The translations under genes and the position numbers were made by a program. The notes under the pieces were generated by a model. That model was not told the origin of the DNA. It did not search any database and saw nothing but the letters and a program-made list of their open reading frames with translations. Positions 22,670-33,284 of a DNA stretch of 64,000 nucleotides are shown here, in pieces; position 1 is the first letter of the stretch; each line of letters begins with the position of its first letter. The stretch comes from Alopecurus myosuroides (taxonomy: Eukaryota; Streptophyta; Magnoliopsida; Poales; Poaceae). The stretch spans positions 300,021,835-300,085,834 of the forward strand of contig CM054060.1 of NCBI GenBank assembly GCA_028641055.1. The letters are read 5' to 3'.

Positions 22670-23843
22670 TGTCACACCCCAGTTTTAGCACACTTGTATC
22701 CCACAACGAATCCAATTTTTAGAGCCAACAAAAACTTTTATGGCCCTTGTGTAATCCATCATGTTGTATTTGAGCTATGACTATCTATGCAAGCAAGCAT
22801 TTTCATTTAAAAACAAATCACTTCTTTCTGATGTTGTGATCACTTTTGATTTGTTTCTATTCATATAATTCTTGTTACCCTAACTCAAAACCCATGTGGC
22901 AATGTTGAAAACAACTTATAGTTGAATATTAAATCAAGGGGAATTAATAAGACAAATTAACCAAAGTGAAATCACAAGTTTTTCAAATACAAACAAACTT
23001 GAAAAACAAGCCTAGTAAGGGTTTTGCACCCTTGTTATTCATAATATAAAAATTCACATTTTGGGATTTCAAGTCATGAATGTGATCTTGGATATATAAA
23101 CCACATTTTGGATAACCTAACTTGAAAAGTGGAATCACAGAAAGAATGTTTTGCTTGAAGGTTTTATGCTAAGAAATAAGGCAGAAAAGTGGAATTTTGG
23201 AAAACAGTGCAAAACACCAACTAGCACTTTTTCCACCTTGTTTTCACCAAGCAATTGTTATTCAAACTTAAATCCTTTTGCTGTTTTGAAAAGTACTAAA
23301 GATGCTTAACAGAACCATTCTTGGAAAATAAAGAATAGAGAATTTTAAAGGCCTGAAAACAAACCCAACATTCAGCTAATCCCTCTGTTTTCTTAACACT
23401 TAGCAAAAATTTCAGTAACTGAAACTTAACTGAATTTTCGTTTTCAGAAACAGAGAACTAGAACGATTTTCAAATGCTTAGAACTTTTTGCTCACTCAAT
23501 ATTTTTGAGCACGGATTGGGGCTTCTAGAAGCTGAACCCAACCACTCCCTGCTCTGCACCTTATCTCGCAAGTTGTTTGACTAAAACAAGAGAGAGGTAA
23601 CTTCAGAGAGGGGAGAACGGGAGGGAGGGATGGGCGCCTGACACCCTGCTCCCTATCCCCAGCCACAGTGGCGTTCGCCCGTGTTTTCCTCGACTTGGCA
23701 CGGTGCAAGTGGACGCCGAGCCTTCCTCGTTGCTTTGGAACCTCCCACGGGGCCGGGGAGAGCGACACGGGACGTGCCAAAGCGTGCACGAGCGCGCCGC
23801 GGGCACACGGACACGCCCGAGCGTGCGCCACCGTCGCCACCTC

Positions 23844-23850
23844 TATATAA
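23844..23850 (+). promoter_or_regulatory. TATA box of D 5' LTR
   Basis: TATATAA in a GC-rich setting, followed by a CT- and CA-rich leader; repeated in the 3' LTR at 34459-34465. Transcription would start about 30 bases downstream. Confidence 0.75.
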
Positions 23851-25658
23851 ACAGCCCCCGAGCCTCTACCCCAGCGCACCACCTCCCCCTCACCTCACTG
23901 TCACTCCCCACCCTGCCCATTGCCCCCGAGCTGCCCGCGATAGCTCTAATCGCCGGGATTTCCCCGCGGCCACCGCGACAGCACGGGGCGAAATACGCAC
24001 ACCACAGTCCACCACAGCCTCTCTCACCCACCTAGCTACACTCCCTACCTCCGTAACCCCACCCTGAACCACGCCACATCCCCTCGTTTGGAGAAGAACC
24101 GAAGCCCTCGTCGGAGCCGCCGCGGAGCCCGAGCACGGCGCCGTATATTGGAGCGACCCCGCGCTGTTGCTGATGTACCACTACACGGCGACTTCCCCGA
24201 CCGCTTCCCGTTGCCCTGCATCCCCTCTAGGTGAGCTCCGCTCGTTTCTTGCCGCTGGTCTCCGTGCGCTCGCCGGAGAGGAAATAAAACGAGGGAAGAG
24301 AGAGGAAGAATGGCCGTGCGCCGTAGATCTCCAGATCTACGGCCACGCTTGAATGGCGAAGCGGTACGCCCATTCCCGCGCGTCGCGGAAGCGAGGCGGG
24401 CTGCGAGGCGCAGTTGGGCCGCGCCACACGGCGTTGACCAGCCCACTGCCCTGTGGTGTTTTTCTTTTTCAAAATGTCCAGAATATGGCTGTTCGCTTTA
24501 TTCAAAAATGAAAATGTTAATCTCAACAATAAAATGTGCAAAACTTCCCAGAGGTGCATGAACGAAATCTTGAACGTTGGCAACAAGCAGATCTGGTTTT
24601 GGATGAACAAGGAAAACATGAAAAATCATGAACTGAGGACTGTCAGTGAGAATGAATATGGCATAACTTTTTAATGGAATGTCTAAAATGAGCAAACTAA
24701 AATTCCTAGAGTAGATCTTGACTAGATCTACCAGTAGGGCTTGACCTCACCCCAAGGTGAGCTACCATTTTGAAATGGTATCCATTTTGGTAAAACACCA
24801 GTAGCATGTTATGTGAATTTTAGGATTTTTTTATAGCTCTTTTTGATGTAAATCCAATTGGATCTGTTAGATGTTAGATAGATCTATGTATTCCAAGATT
24901 TGTGTAATTTTTTGAGCTCTAGGATTAATTTGGTGACAGATCTAAGAAAATGCATATTTCTGTTAGAAATAAAGTGAGTAGATTTGTTTTGTAAATCATA
25001 GTTTGATTGTGCTAATCTTTTTTCTAGAATGTATGAATGATATGATGAGTGTTCTTAGGTAGTTTTACTCACAGAGATGCCATGATAAAAATCCATGCTT
25101 GTTTAGTGACTGTTTGGGCATTGAAATAAGTTTAGTAGAAATCCCTAGGTTTATTTCATTTAATAATTGTGATGGAATGTTTTGCTAGATTTTTATCCTA
25201 GTTATAGAAGTGTTTTTACTTGGATCCAGTACCATTTTCGTACTGTTATTTACATGTTTCCCTCTCTGTAAGTTACCTTGAGTCTTTTAGAAATGCATGC
25301 ATAGGTTTGATTATTATTGCTAGTGTTAATGTTTTGCACTAGGATAGCTAGTAGCATTTTGCACTATGAATTATTTGTTTCCACAAGATGGACCAGAGGC
25401 ATAATACCTCTCAAATGGAATGGAAAACCTAGTGGAACACCCACTGGTTCCATCCCATTTGGTTGAACAACAAACTAGTTCAACTATAGTAGTTGTGGTA
25501 GTAGTAGTGAATATTATTGTTATTGATGCATGCTTGTGTGGGATTATTTTAGGAGCGTGTATATTATTTTTGTGAGTGTTTTTGCTTACTGTATGTTGTG
25601 TTTGAGTCAAGATGTTGGTTGGTAAGGTTCTGATAGGATGCTTTTCTTTTCTGTTACG

Positions 25659-27008
25659 ATGACAGAAAACGACGAAGAAATAGTCGGGGCGGGAGGATAC
25701 TATTACCATACTTGTTGCGAGCAAGACCAAGATCCTCAGTACCTCCAAGGCAAGCCATCCTTAAAGCTTGCTGTTATATTCCTACTTATCAATATGCATG
25801 ATCTACTTCTGAAGTTTTCAAAAACTTGTTTACCAAACTATTTTTATTGAGTGAATATTATTACTACTATATATATATATTATATATCACTTGCCATTAG
25901 TCAACTTGGTGTTACCAAGCCCTTAGCCCCCATAAGGTATGTAAATACCATCTAAGATAGTAATCATGAGTCTCTAAGTGGACACTTTTAAAAATGTGTT
26001 TTTGCTGAACAAAGGTATTCCTATGAAGAGCCCACGGTGGAAAGGCGGGACCTTGTTCACCGGAGGAAAACGAGAAGGTGTTTTTCAAGTGTTTTCAAAG
26101 GCACATAACCTAGTCTTCGCTGGACAACGAAGATGTACTGCCACTCTACCCCTATATGGGTATGGGGCCTATCTAGATGCTTGAACTTGTTAGTGTATGT
26201 TTCATTCCAAAGTGCTATAGAGAAGCTGATTCTCTGAACCGAAGTGTCGCCAGGAGGGAGTAACGGGACATACAAAGTGAGGGATTAAGTTACCCCCCGG
26301 AAGCGACAGCTGGGCGTCCCGACAAGGCAAGGCGGGACCTGATGCCGGGGAGACAACCCACCTGAAGGAATAAGCATATACTATCTTGTGTCAGAGTGGA
26401 CAGTTAGGATCAATCCTCTGGTGCTTGCATATCACTGTGTCGATCCATGGGTGGTCCATGGCAGAGTTTTGGATCTAGTGGAATGTGTATCACCTCTGCA
26501 GAGTAAAACTATTCAGAATAGCCGAGCCCTCGGATATGGGCAGTTGAAAGGCCATGTAGCTAGTATTGTGCTGAGTTTTAAAAACAGAAGTTTTGTACCT
26601 GGAAGGTACCGATGAAGTTGGACATGTTGTCCCAAGAAGTTTTGCAAAGAAAAAACTTCCTTTTGTAAAACAAGTTTATAAAACCTCTTGTACATGCGAT
26701 ATCGACAAGAGAAAGAAAAATTATATTATTTTCTTCTGAAGTACCTTCTTCAACGAAGATACAGATTAATATGAGTGCAACTATGATGTCATCTTACATG
26801 AACATCATTGGTAGTGAGCCCTATGTATGGCCTACCTATCCACCATATAATCATGATGCATTTGTAAGTGTATGAAGGATGTCTTGTTGAGTACATTCAA
26901 ACGTACTCATTTGGTTTCGCCCCTGGTATATACTTGCCAGACTTTGAGGAGGTACCCCCTGAGGAGGAATACGAGGAAGAGTACTATTCCGACGACTACG
27001 CGAACTAG
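25659..27008 (+). CDS. Putative LTR-embedded two-exon microprotein
   Basis: Exon A (25659-25749) opens with ATG and encodes an acidic, tyrosine/cysteine-containing stretch starting MTENDEEIVGAGGYYYH. It ends at CAAG|GCAAGC, a match to the AAG|GCAAG consensus of GC-AG introns. Exon B (26941-27008) follows the acceptor TATATACTTGCCAG and encodes an acidic tail beginning DFEEVPPEEE and ending SDDYAN before TAG. Both splice sites are in phase 1, so the frame continues across the junction, giving 52 codons. AATAAA lies 109 bases after the stop. In the 3' LTR the exon B end is conserved (37206-37224 area), but the ATG of exon A is lost in a deletion. Element C has a comparable pair. No known family is recognised, and this may be a non-coding LTR remnant of a captured gene. 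Confidence 0.35.
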
Positions 27009-27116
27009 GCTCGGCTCCCGGTCAGCAGCCTGTTGGTGAAAGCTTGACATGGGCTATCTACGTTTATCTTCCGCTGTTTAGTTGTTGTAAGACTTTGCCT
27101 GCCCTGCGTGGCAGTG

Positions 27117-27122
27117 AATAAA
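27117..27122 (+). terminator. Poly(A) signal in D 5' LTR
   Basis: AATAAA, 109 bases after the TAG of the LTR-embedded frame and 160 bases before the LTR end; also in the 3' LTR at 37333-37338, where it would end element transcripts. Confidence 0.55.
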
Positions 27123-27286
27123 GACTTGGTCATGTGACCATTGGCTTGTAAGACTGCTTTTATTCGTGTAATGGATATTGTATCTGTGTACCACTTTCGT
27201 ATGTTGTTCATGACTAATCTTCCTGGGATCGTGAATGTATGCATATGAGGGGTTCTGAACCTTCCGGTTTGGGGCCTCTACAAAGT

Positions 27287-27298
27287 TGGTATCAGAGC
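27287..27298 (+). other. D primer-binding site (initiator Met tRNA)
   Basis: TGGTATCAGAGC four bases after the LTR end, typical of chromoviruses. Confidence 0.9.
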
Positions 27299-27507
27299 TA
27301 TCCTGACCCTAGGAGCCCTTAGTTAGCATGGACGTCAACTAGTACTATATATATATAATAATATACTTAAGAGATTAAGTTTTAAAAGATTCTTACACCC
27401 ATCTTCCCTATTTTTTCAAACTATACTTACATTAAGTTACATCATGTTCGACCTTAAAATTTTGCACGCTTGGACACTAACTCAACCTTACTTAAAATTT
27501 TGTGTAG

Positions 27508-28387
27508 ATGGATGTCGTGTACACGGAGGCTTGCCAGTTAGGACTGGCCAGGGACATCCCTTTCCGCTTCGAGCGGCGACTCGTAGCGATGACTGAGCTG
27601 CTTGACCGCCCCGTTCCCGAGCTTCGGGGAGGAGTGATCACTGGGTTCCCCATAGAGGGGGAATGGTTGGTGGAGTGTGTGATACGCCCTCCACTGACTA
27701 CTCCTACGGCGGAGGCGTTCTTCATCGCCACCGTAGAGCGCTCCTGGCAGGAGGGAGCGGTGCGCGTGATCCAGGAGGCCATAGCGCGCCTGGCTCACCT
27801 ACGAGACTACCGTTTCATAGGGACTGCCTATGAGTTCCTCGGGAGGAGGGACGAGACCGGCACACCTATGGCCGTGTCTCAGGACGTGACGGGTCTTGGA
27901 GCACACCAGGACGATATGGAGATCCTGCTGCACCGCACCCAGCGTCGTCTTGACGACATGGGTATCTTGCAGCGCACCACCGCCTCCGAGTGCCGTCTTC
28001 TCTGTACCCATCTGGGGCAGACGATGCTCGATTTAGAGACCGCGACTGCACGATCCCGTGCCTTGGAGAGGCAGTGACGGACCACCCGCCGGGCCCGTGA
28101 CCGTCTCCACGCCAAGGTGGGGTCCCTTCAGGAGGCAAACGCAACCCTGCGTGACCGCCTGAGGACCGCTAGAGAGGAGCTGGCCACTCGAGACTCCACT
28201 CTCGAGGGATTAGAGGAGGAGAACTCCGAGCTCCGCAGGGAAAAACGAGGACCTCCTCGTCGACGACGACGTCCTGTCCGACGCAGAGGGCATGGACATG
28301 AGCGCGCAGAGCTTGCAGGAGGACGACGACTCCGTTGAGGAGGAGGAGGACCCAGAGGAGCTCCTCTTCGACGTCGACATCGCTTAG
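27508..28387 (+). pseudogene. Additional ORF upstream of gag in D
   Basis: The ATG at 27508 directly follows the acceptor-like TTTTGTGTAG. The frame is open for 189 codons to TGA at 28075-28077, then open again in the same frame. A one-base expansion in GGGAAAAACG near 28245 shifts it into a strongly acidic C-terminal part ending at TAG 28385-28387. The N-terminal half is a globular-looking sequence (EACQLGLARDIPFRFERRL, GEWLVECVIRPP). The middle (about codons 130-245) is rich in heptad-like Leu/Arg/Glu and likely coiled coil. I recognise no enzyme motif. ORFs between PBS and gag are known in some plant gypsy groups; the role here is unknown. The splice acceptor suggests translation from a spliced LTR transcript. 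Confidence 0.55.
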
Positions 28388-28723
28388 CTAGTCGTAGCAC
28401 CTCTTAGCTATAGAGTAGTGCTAGTTAGCTAGTACGCCGAACCTATGAGGCGAACCACCCCCCCGGTGTAGCTCTGAGGAGCGTGGTTGTAGTAGATGTT
28501 GTTTGTGTGTGTGCTATGTATGAACTCTATGCTATTAGTATGATGTAGTCCTTATGTGTTGTGAACTTGATGAATCGTCTCAACCCCCAAATACCAAATC
28601 ACCAAAACAAATTAATATCACCCATCATAACAAATGCTCCTTTTGTTGCTAAACGGTTTTAACCTTTTTAAAACAAAACCTTAAGTCTTGCTGCATAGTC
28701 TTACACATGTCTCAATAAACAGC

Positions 28724-29734
28724 ATGGCGCCACGTCGGGAACCACCGCCACCACCCCCACTAACAGTGGAGGCACTGCTGGCACTTTTGATGGAGGACCG
28801 TCAGGCCACTAGAGCCGAGAGTGCCGCCACAGTTGCTGCCCTGCAGCAGTTGGCCGCTGCCAGCGCCAACCACAATAACAACCATGGCGATGACAACGGT
28901 AATGGCGGGCGATCGAAGCTGAAGGTGTTTCAGCAGACAAACCCTCCGGTGTTGACAAAGATTGTGGAACCACTTGACGCTGACGACTGGCTTCGCACCA
29001 TCGCCAACGATCTGAAGGTGGCAGGAGTCGACGAGAATGACAAGGTGCTCTTTGCTACCCACTTTCTTGCTGGGCCAGCGAGGACTTGGTGGGAGACCAC
29101 CTGCGACACTGTCGCTCCTAACTATGTGTTCACCTGGGAGGACTTCTCTGCCCGTTTCCGCAAGTATCACATCCCTCAGGGGGTGATGAGCATTATGAAG
29201 GACAAGTTCCTGAAGCTGAAGCAGGGAGGAATGTCTGTGTCCAAATACTGGGAAGATTTTACTCTGTTAGCTCGGTATGCACCAGATGAGGTCAATACTG
29301 AAGCCAAGAAGAAGGAAAGATTTCTGAATGGGCTGCACGATGAGTTGCAGTGTACCCTTGTGGTCATCCCCTTTGCGGATCTGGAGTCACTTGCAGATGC
29401 CGCAATGATGATGGAGCACAAGAGGCAGAATGTCTTTGAAAACAAGAAGAGGAAAATGCAGTTCCAAGGAGGACCTAGTGCACCCAGAAACCGTCCAACC
29501 CCTTATACCAGGCCACCACCCCACAGGGCGCCTACCTTTGCGCCAAGGAACCACCATAATAACCATAGCCACAACCACAACCACCACAACAGCCACAACA
29601 ACCACCACCACAACAACAACAACCGTGTGACCTACACACCCAAGCCTGGAGGCAGTGGAAATGGGAATGGGAATGGACACAAACCCAACCATGCTGCCAA
29701 GCCAAGCCAACCCAAAGCACCAAACCCAGCTTAA
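28724..29734 (+). pseudogene. gag: D gag (capsid part), frameshifted before zinc knuckle
   Basis: I chose the ATG at 28724 (MAPRREPPPPPPLTVEALL) because it starts the conserved part; the frame is open 36 bases further upstream. The retrotransposon gag domain is clear: LDADDWLRTIANDLKVAGV, ATHFLAGPARTWWE, FSARFRKYHIPQGV, LNGLHDELQ. After it comes a linker very rich in His and Asn (29545-29625), coded by CAC/AAC runs. The frame ends at TAA 29732-29734. The CCHC zinc knuckle [14 protein letters not shown] (29737-29778) is in another frame, so an indel of about two bases separates capsid from knuckle. Gag assembles virus-like particles and binds element RNA. Confidence 0.88.
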
Positions 29735-31734
29735 CCTGCTTCACCTGTGGGAAGAAAGGACACTATGCACGAGAGTGCCCAACCAAGACTGCTGCACCAG
29801 CTCAGAACAGTGCTACCAAGATGACTCATGCATCAGCACCCAGGAAGCAGACTATGACCAAGGGATACCTGAATCACGTCACTGCTGAGGAAGTTCAGGA
29901 TGCGCCAGACATGGTGATGGGTACGTTTCCTGTCAACTCTGTACCTGCTGCAGTATTGTTTGATTCGGGTGCATCACATTCCTTTGTTACTGTGCCTTTC
30001 GCTGAGAAGAGTGGTATGAAGCCAACCCGTATGCGTGAACCTATGTCAGTGCAAATACCTGGAAACAAAACCCAAGCCCACTTCATTTGCAATGAGGTAC
30101 CCACGGACATACAAGGGAAAACTTTTCATGCCAACCTCATAGTACTGGGATCCCAAGGGATAGAAGTAGTACTAGGCATGAATTGGATGACCAAGTATAG
30201 TGGTGTGATTGACTGCACCGGGAAGTCCATATCTTTGACTGCCAGTGATGGGGAGAGGGCTGCCTTCGCCGCAACCAAGTCAAAGTCAGAGACCCACTGC
30301 CACACTGGTATAGCCACACATGCACTTGAGGAAGTTCCGTTAGTATGTGAATACCCGGATGTGTTTCCTGATGAATTACCCGGTATGCCGCCTGATCGGG
30401 ATATCGAGTTTGTAATTGAGTTGGTACCCGGTACCGGACCCATAGCACAGAAACCGTACCGGATGAACCCGAAGGAGCTTGATGAGTTGAAGAAGCAGCT
30501 GGATGACATGTTAAGGAAAGGTCTGATTCGCCCTAGTGCATCACCATGGGGATCACCTGTCATTTTTCTGGACAAGCGGGACGGTTCCTCACGTCTATGT
30601 GTGGATTGCCGTAAGTTGAATGATGTCACCATCAAGAACAAATACCCGCTTCCAAAAATTGAAGACCTGTTTGACCAGCTAAATGGGGCAAGAATCTTCT
30701 CAAAGATCGATCTTCGTACTGGTTATCATCAGTTGAAGGTTCGTGAGACTGATATTCCAAAGACCGCCTTCACCACACGTTACGGGTTGTATGAGTACAC
30801 CGTAATGTCTTTTGGTCTAACCAATGCCCCCGCCTACTTCATGAATCTTATGAATAAGGTTTTCATGGAATGCTTGGACAAGTTTGTCGTTGTTTTCATC
30901 GACGACATTCTTATTTACTCCAAGAGTGAAGACGAACACGAAGAACATCTGAGAATTGTTCTCGGAACACTTCGACAGCATCAACTGTATGCTAAGTTTA
31001 GTAAGTGCCAGTTTTGGCTGAAGGAAGTTGGATTTCTTGGACATGTAGTATCCGGAGGTGGAATCTCTGTTGACCCTGCTCTGGTTCAGTCTGTCGCTAA
31101 TCGGGCTGCCCCGACTAATCAGACTGAAGTCAGATCTTTTCTGGGATTAGCCGGATATTATCGCAAGTTTGTTCAAGGGTTTTCCAGTATAGCCAGACCA
31201 CTCACACAGTTGCTCAAGAAGGATAGCAAGTTTGTTTGGACGGACAAATGTGCTGAGAGTTTTCAAGAGCTGAAGAATCGATTGGTGACCGCCCCGGTAC
31301 TCATTATGCCGGATGTCTCCAAGAGTTTCGATGTGTATTGTGATGCTTCTAAGCTTGGACTTGGGAGTGTTCTCATGCAAGAAGGAAAGGTCATCTCATT
31401 CATCTCACGCCAGTTGAGACCTCATGAGATGAATTATCCTACCCATGACTTAGAGCTTGCTGCTGTTGTGCATGCTCTCAAATCATGGCGACATTTCCTT
31501 ATCGGAAAAAGGTGTGAAATCTATACAGATCATAAGAGTTTGAAGTATATCTTCACACAGCGTGAACTCAATATGAGGCAACGCCGTTGGATAGAGCTTA
31601 TCAAGGATTATGATCTTAGTATCCACTATCACCCTGGAAAGGCAAATGTTGTTGCGGACGCTCTTAGTCGAGAGCCGGTCTCTCTGAATTCCATGATCGA
31701 GATCAGACAACCGGAGTTGTTGGAAGGAACTTGA
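29735..31734 (+). pseudogene. pol: D zinc knuckle-protease-RT-RNase H
   Basis: The frame starts in the zinc knuckle and is open to TGA at 31732. Numbered from the Met at 29821: aspartic protease with FDSGASHSF (47-55) and a downstream LGMNWM; RT with [30 protein letters not shown] and the catalytic FIDD (359-362); RNase H with acidic residues D508, E545, D570 and D613 and ending VADALSREP. These cleave the polyprotein and make DNA from element RNA. The sequence is of the Tekay chromovirus type. The stop results from one extra G near 31726 (TTGGAAGGAACTTG), after which the integrase frame continues. Confidence 0.9.
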
Positions 31735-33241
31735 CCAGCTTGGTATAGAGGTGGTCAGCTATGGCATGCTGGAAGCCATGGACGTTCAACCGACTCTAGT
31801 TGATCAAATCAAGGAAGCTCAGAAGGGCCAGAAGAGCATTGAGGGAATTAAAACCCGCATGGAGAAAGAAGAAGTTGCCGGTTTTACCATTGATTCTGAT
31901 GGAGTCTTATGGTATAAAGAACGCATTTGTGTTCCGGCTGAATCAGAGTTGAAGCAAACCATCATGACTGAGGCTCATGACACTTTATACTCTATTCACC
32001 CTGGAGGAACCAAAATGTACCAAGATTTGAAGGAGAAGTTTTGGTGGCACGGAATGAAACGGGATATTGCCTCGTTTATAGCCAAGTGCCATATTTGTCA
32101 GCAAGTGAAGGCTAGACATCAGCGTCCCGCTGGTTTGTTGCAGCCATTGCAAGTGCCTGTTTGGAAATGGGATGAAGTTGGGATGGACTTCATTACTGGA
32201 TTACCACGATCCAGTCGACGAAATGATTCGATATGGGTAGTCGTTGACAGGCTCACCAAAGTTGCACACTTTATTCCTGTCAAGACCACATATCGTGGAG
32301 ACCAGCTTGCTGCTCTCTATATTTCTCGAATAGTCAGCCTACATGGAGTTCCCAGCAGGATTGTGTCAGATCAAGGATCACAGTTCACATCTCGATTCTG
32401 GAAAAAGTTACACGAAGCTTTGGGAACCAAGCTAGCCTTTAGCACAGCCTACCACCCACAGACTGATGGACAGACGGAGCGTGTGAACCAAATCTTGGAG
32501 GACATGCTTCGTGCTTGTGTTTTGTCCTATGGAGTTAAATGGGAGGATTGTCTGCCGTTTGCAGAGTTCTCCTACAATAAAAGCTATCAGTCAAGCCTAC
32601 AGATGGCACCATTTGAAGCGCTTTACGGACGTAAATGCCGTACCCCTCTGAACTGGACTGAAACATGAGAAAGTCAGATCTTTGGAGTTGATACTCTGAA
32701 GGCTGCAGAAGAGCAAGTGCATTTAATCCGTGACCGTCTTAAAGCCGCACAATCACGCCAGGAGAGTTATGCGGACACTAAGCGTCGCGATGTCTCTTTC
32801 ACTATCGGAGATTTCATGTACCTTCGTGTTACGCCACTCAAATGGATGCAGCGTTTTCATGTCAAAGGAAAGCTCGCACCCCGATATATTGGCCCGTTTA
32901 AGATCCTAGCCCGTCGGGGAGAGGTATCTTATCAGCTGGAGCTACCTGAAGAGCTGTCAGCTTTTCACGATGTTTTTCACGTGTCATTGCTCCGGAAGTG
33001 TCTTCAAGTACCTGAGCAGAATCTCACTTACGAAGACATTGACTTCAAGACCATTGACCTAAATGATGATTTGACTTACCGTGATCGACCCCTGCGGGTA
33101 CTTGAGGAAAATGTTCGTGCTACCAGGAGGAATGCTTTCAAGTTCCTTAAGATTCAGTGGATGAATCATTCTGAGGAGGAAGCAACCTGGGAGCGTGAAG
33201 ATTTTCTCAGGAAAGAATTCCCTGGTTTCCTCAAAGACTAA
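31735..33241 (+). pseudogene. int: D integrase with chromodomain-like C-terminus
   Basis: After the frameshift the frame runs to TAA at 33239-33241 with one internal TGA (32666-32668). Counting from the Met at 31751, the zinc-binding residues are H76, H83, C113 and C116, and the catalytic triad is D146, D207 and E243 (D,D35E spacing). The GPY/F-type module (YIGPFKILARRG) and HVSLLRKCL follow. The end, RRNAFKFLKIQW...EEATWEREDFLRKEFP, resembles the diverged chromodomain of Tekay elements, thought to steer insertion into heterochromatin. The TGA likely replaced a sense codon by one substitution. Confidence 0.9.
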
Positions 33242-33269
33242 ACACGCGAATCTCGGGGCGAGATTCTTT

Positions 33270-33284
33270 TAAGGGGTGGAGATC
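33270..33284 (+). other. D polypurine tract
   Basis: TAAGGGGTGGAGATC precedes the 3' LTR. It lies after a short dyad, AATCTCGGGGCGAGATT, which is also present before the C 3' LTR; this links the two elements. Confidence 0.75.

Larger units (their letters stand above)
22670..27282 (+). repeat. D 5' LTR (4613 bp)
   Basis: It runs from TGTCACACCCCAG to ...GGGGCCTCTACA. It has a TATATAA box (23844-23850), a TAG|GTGAGC splice-donor-like site at 24231, a pyrimidine-rich acceptor-like site ending at 25665, a candidate GC donor at 25750, an acceptor at 26940, a stop codon at 27006-27008 and AATAAA at 27117-27122. The transcribed R part would thus be over 3 kb long. A TA-repeat lies at about 25868-25887. 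Confidence 0.9.
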
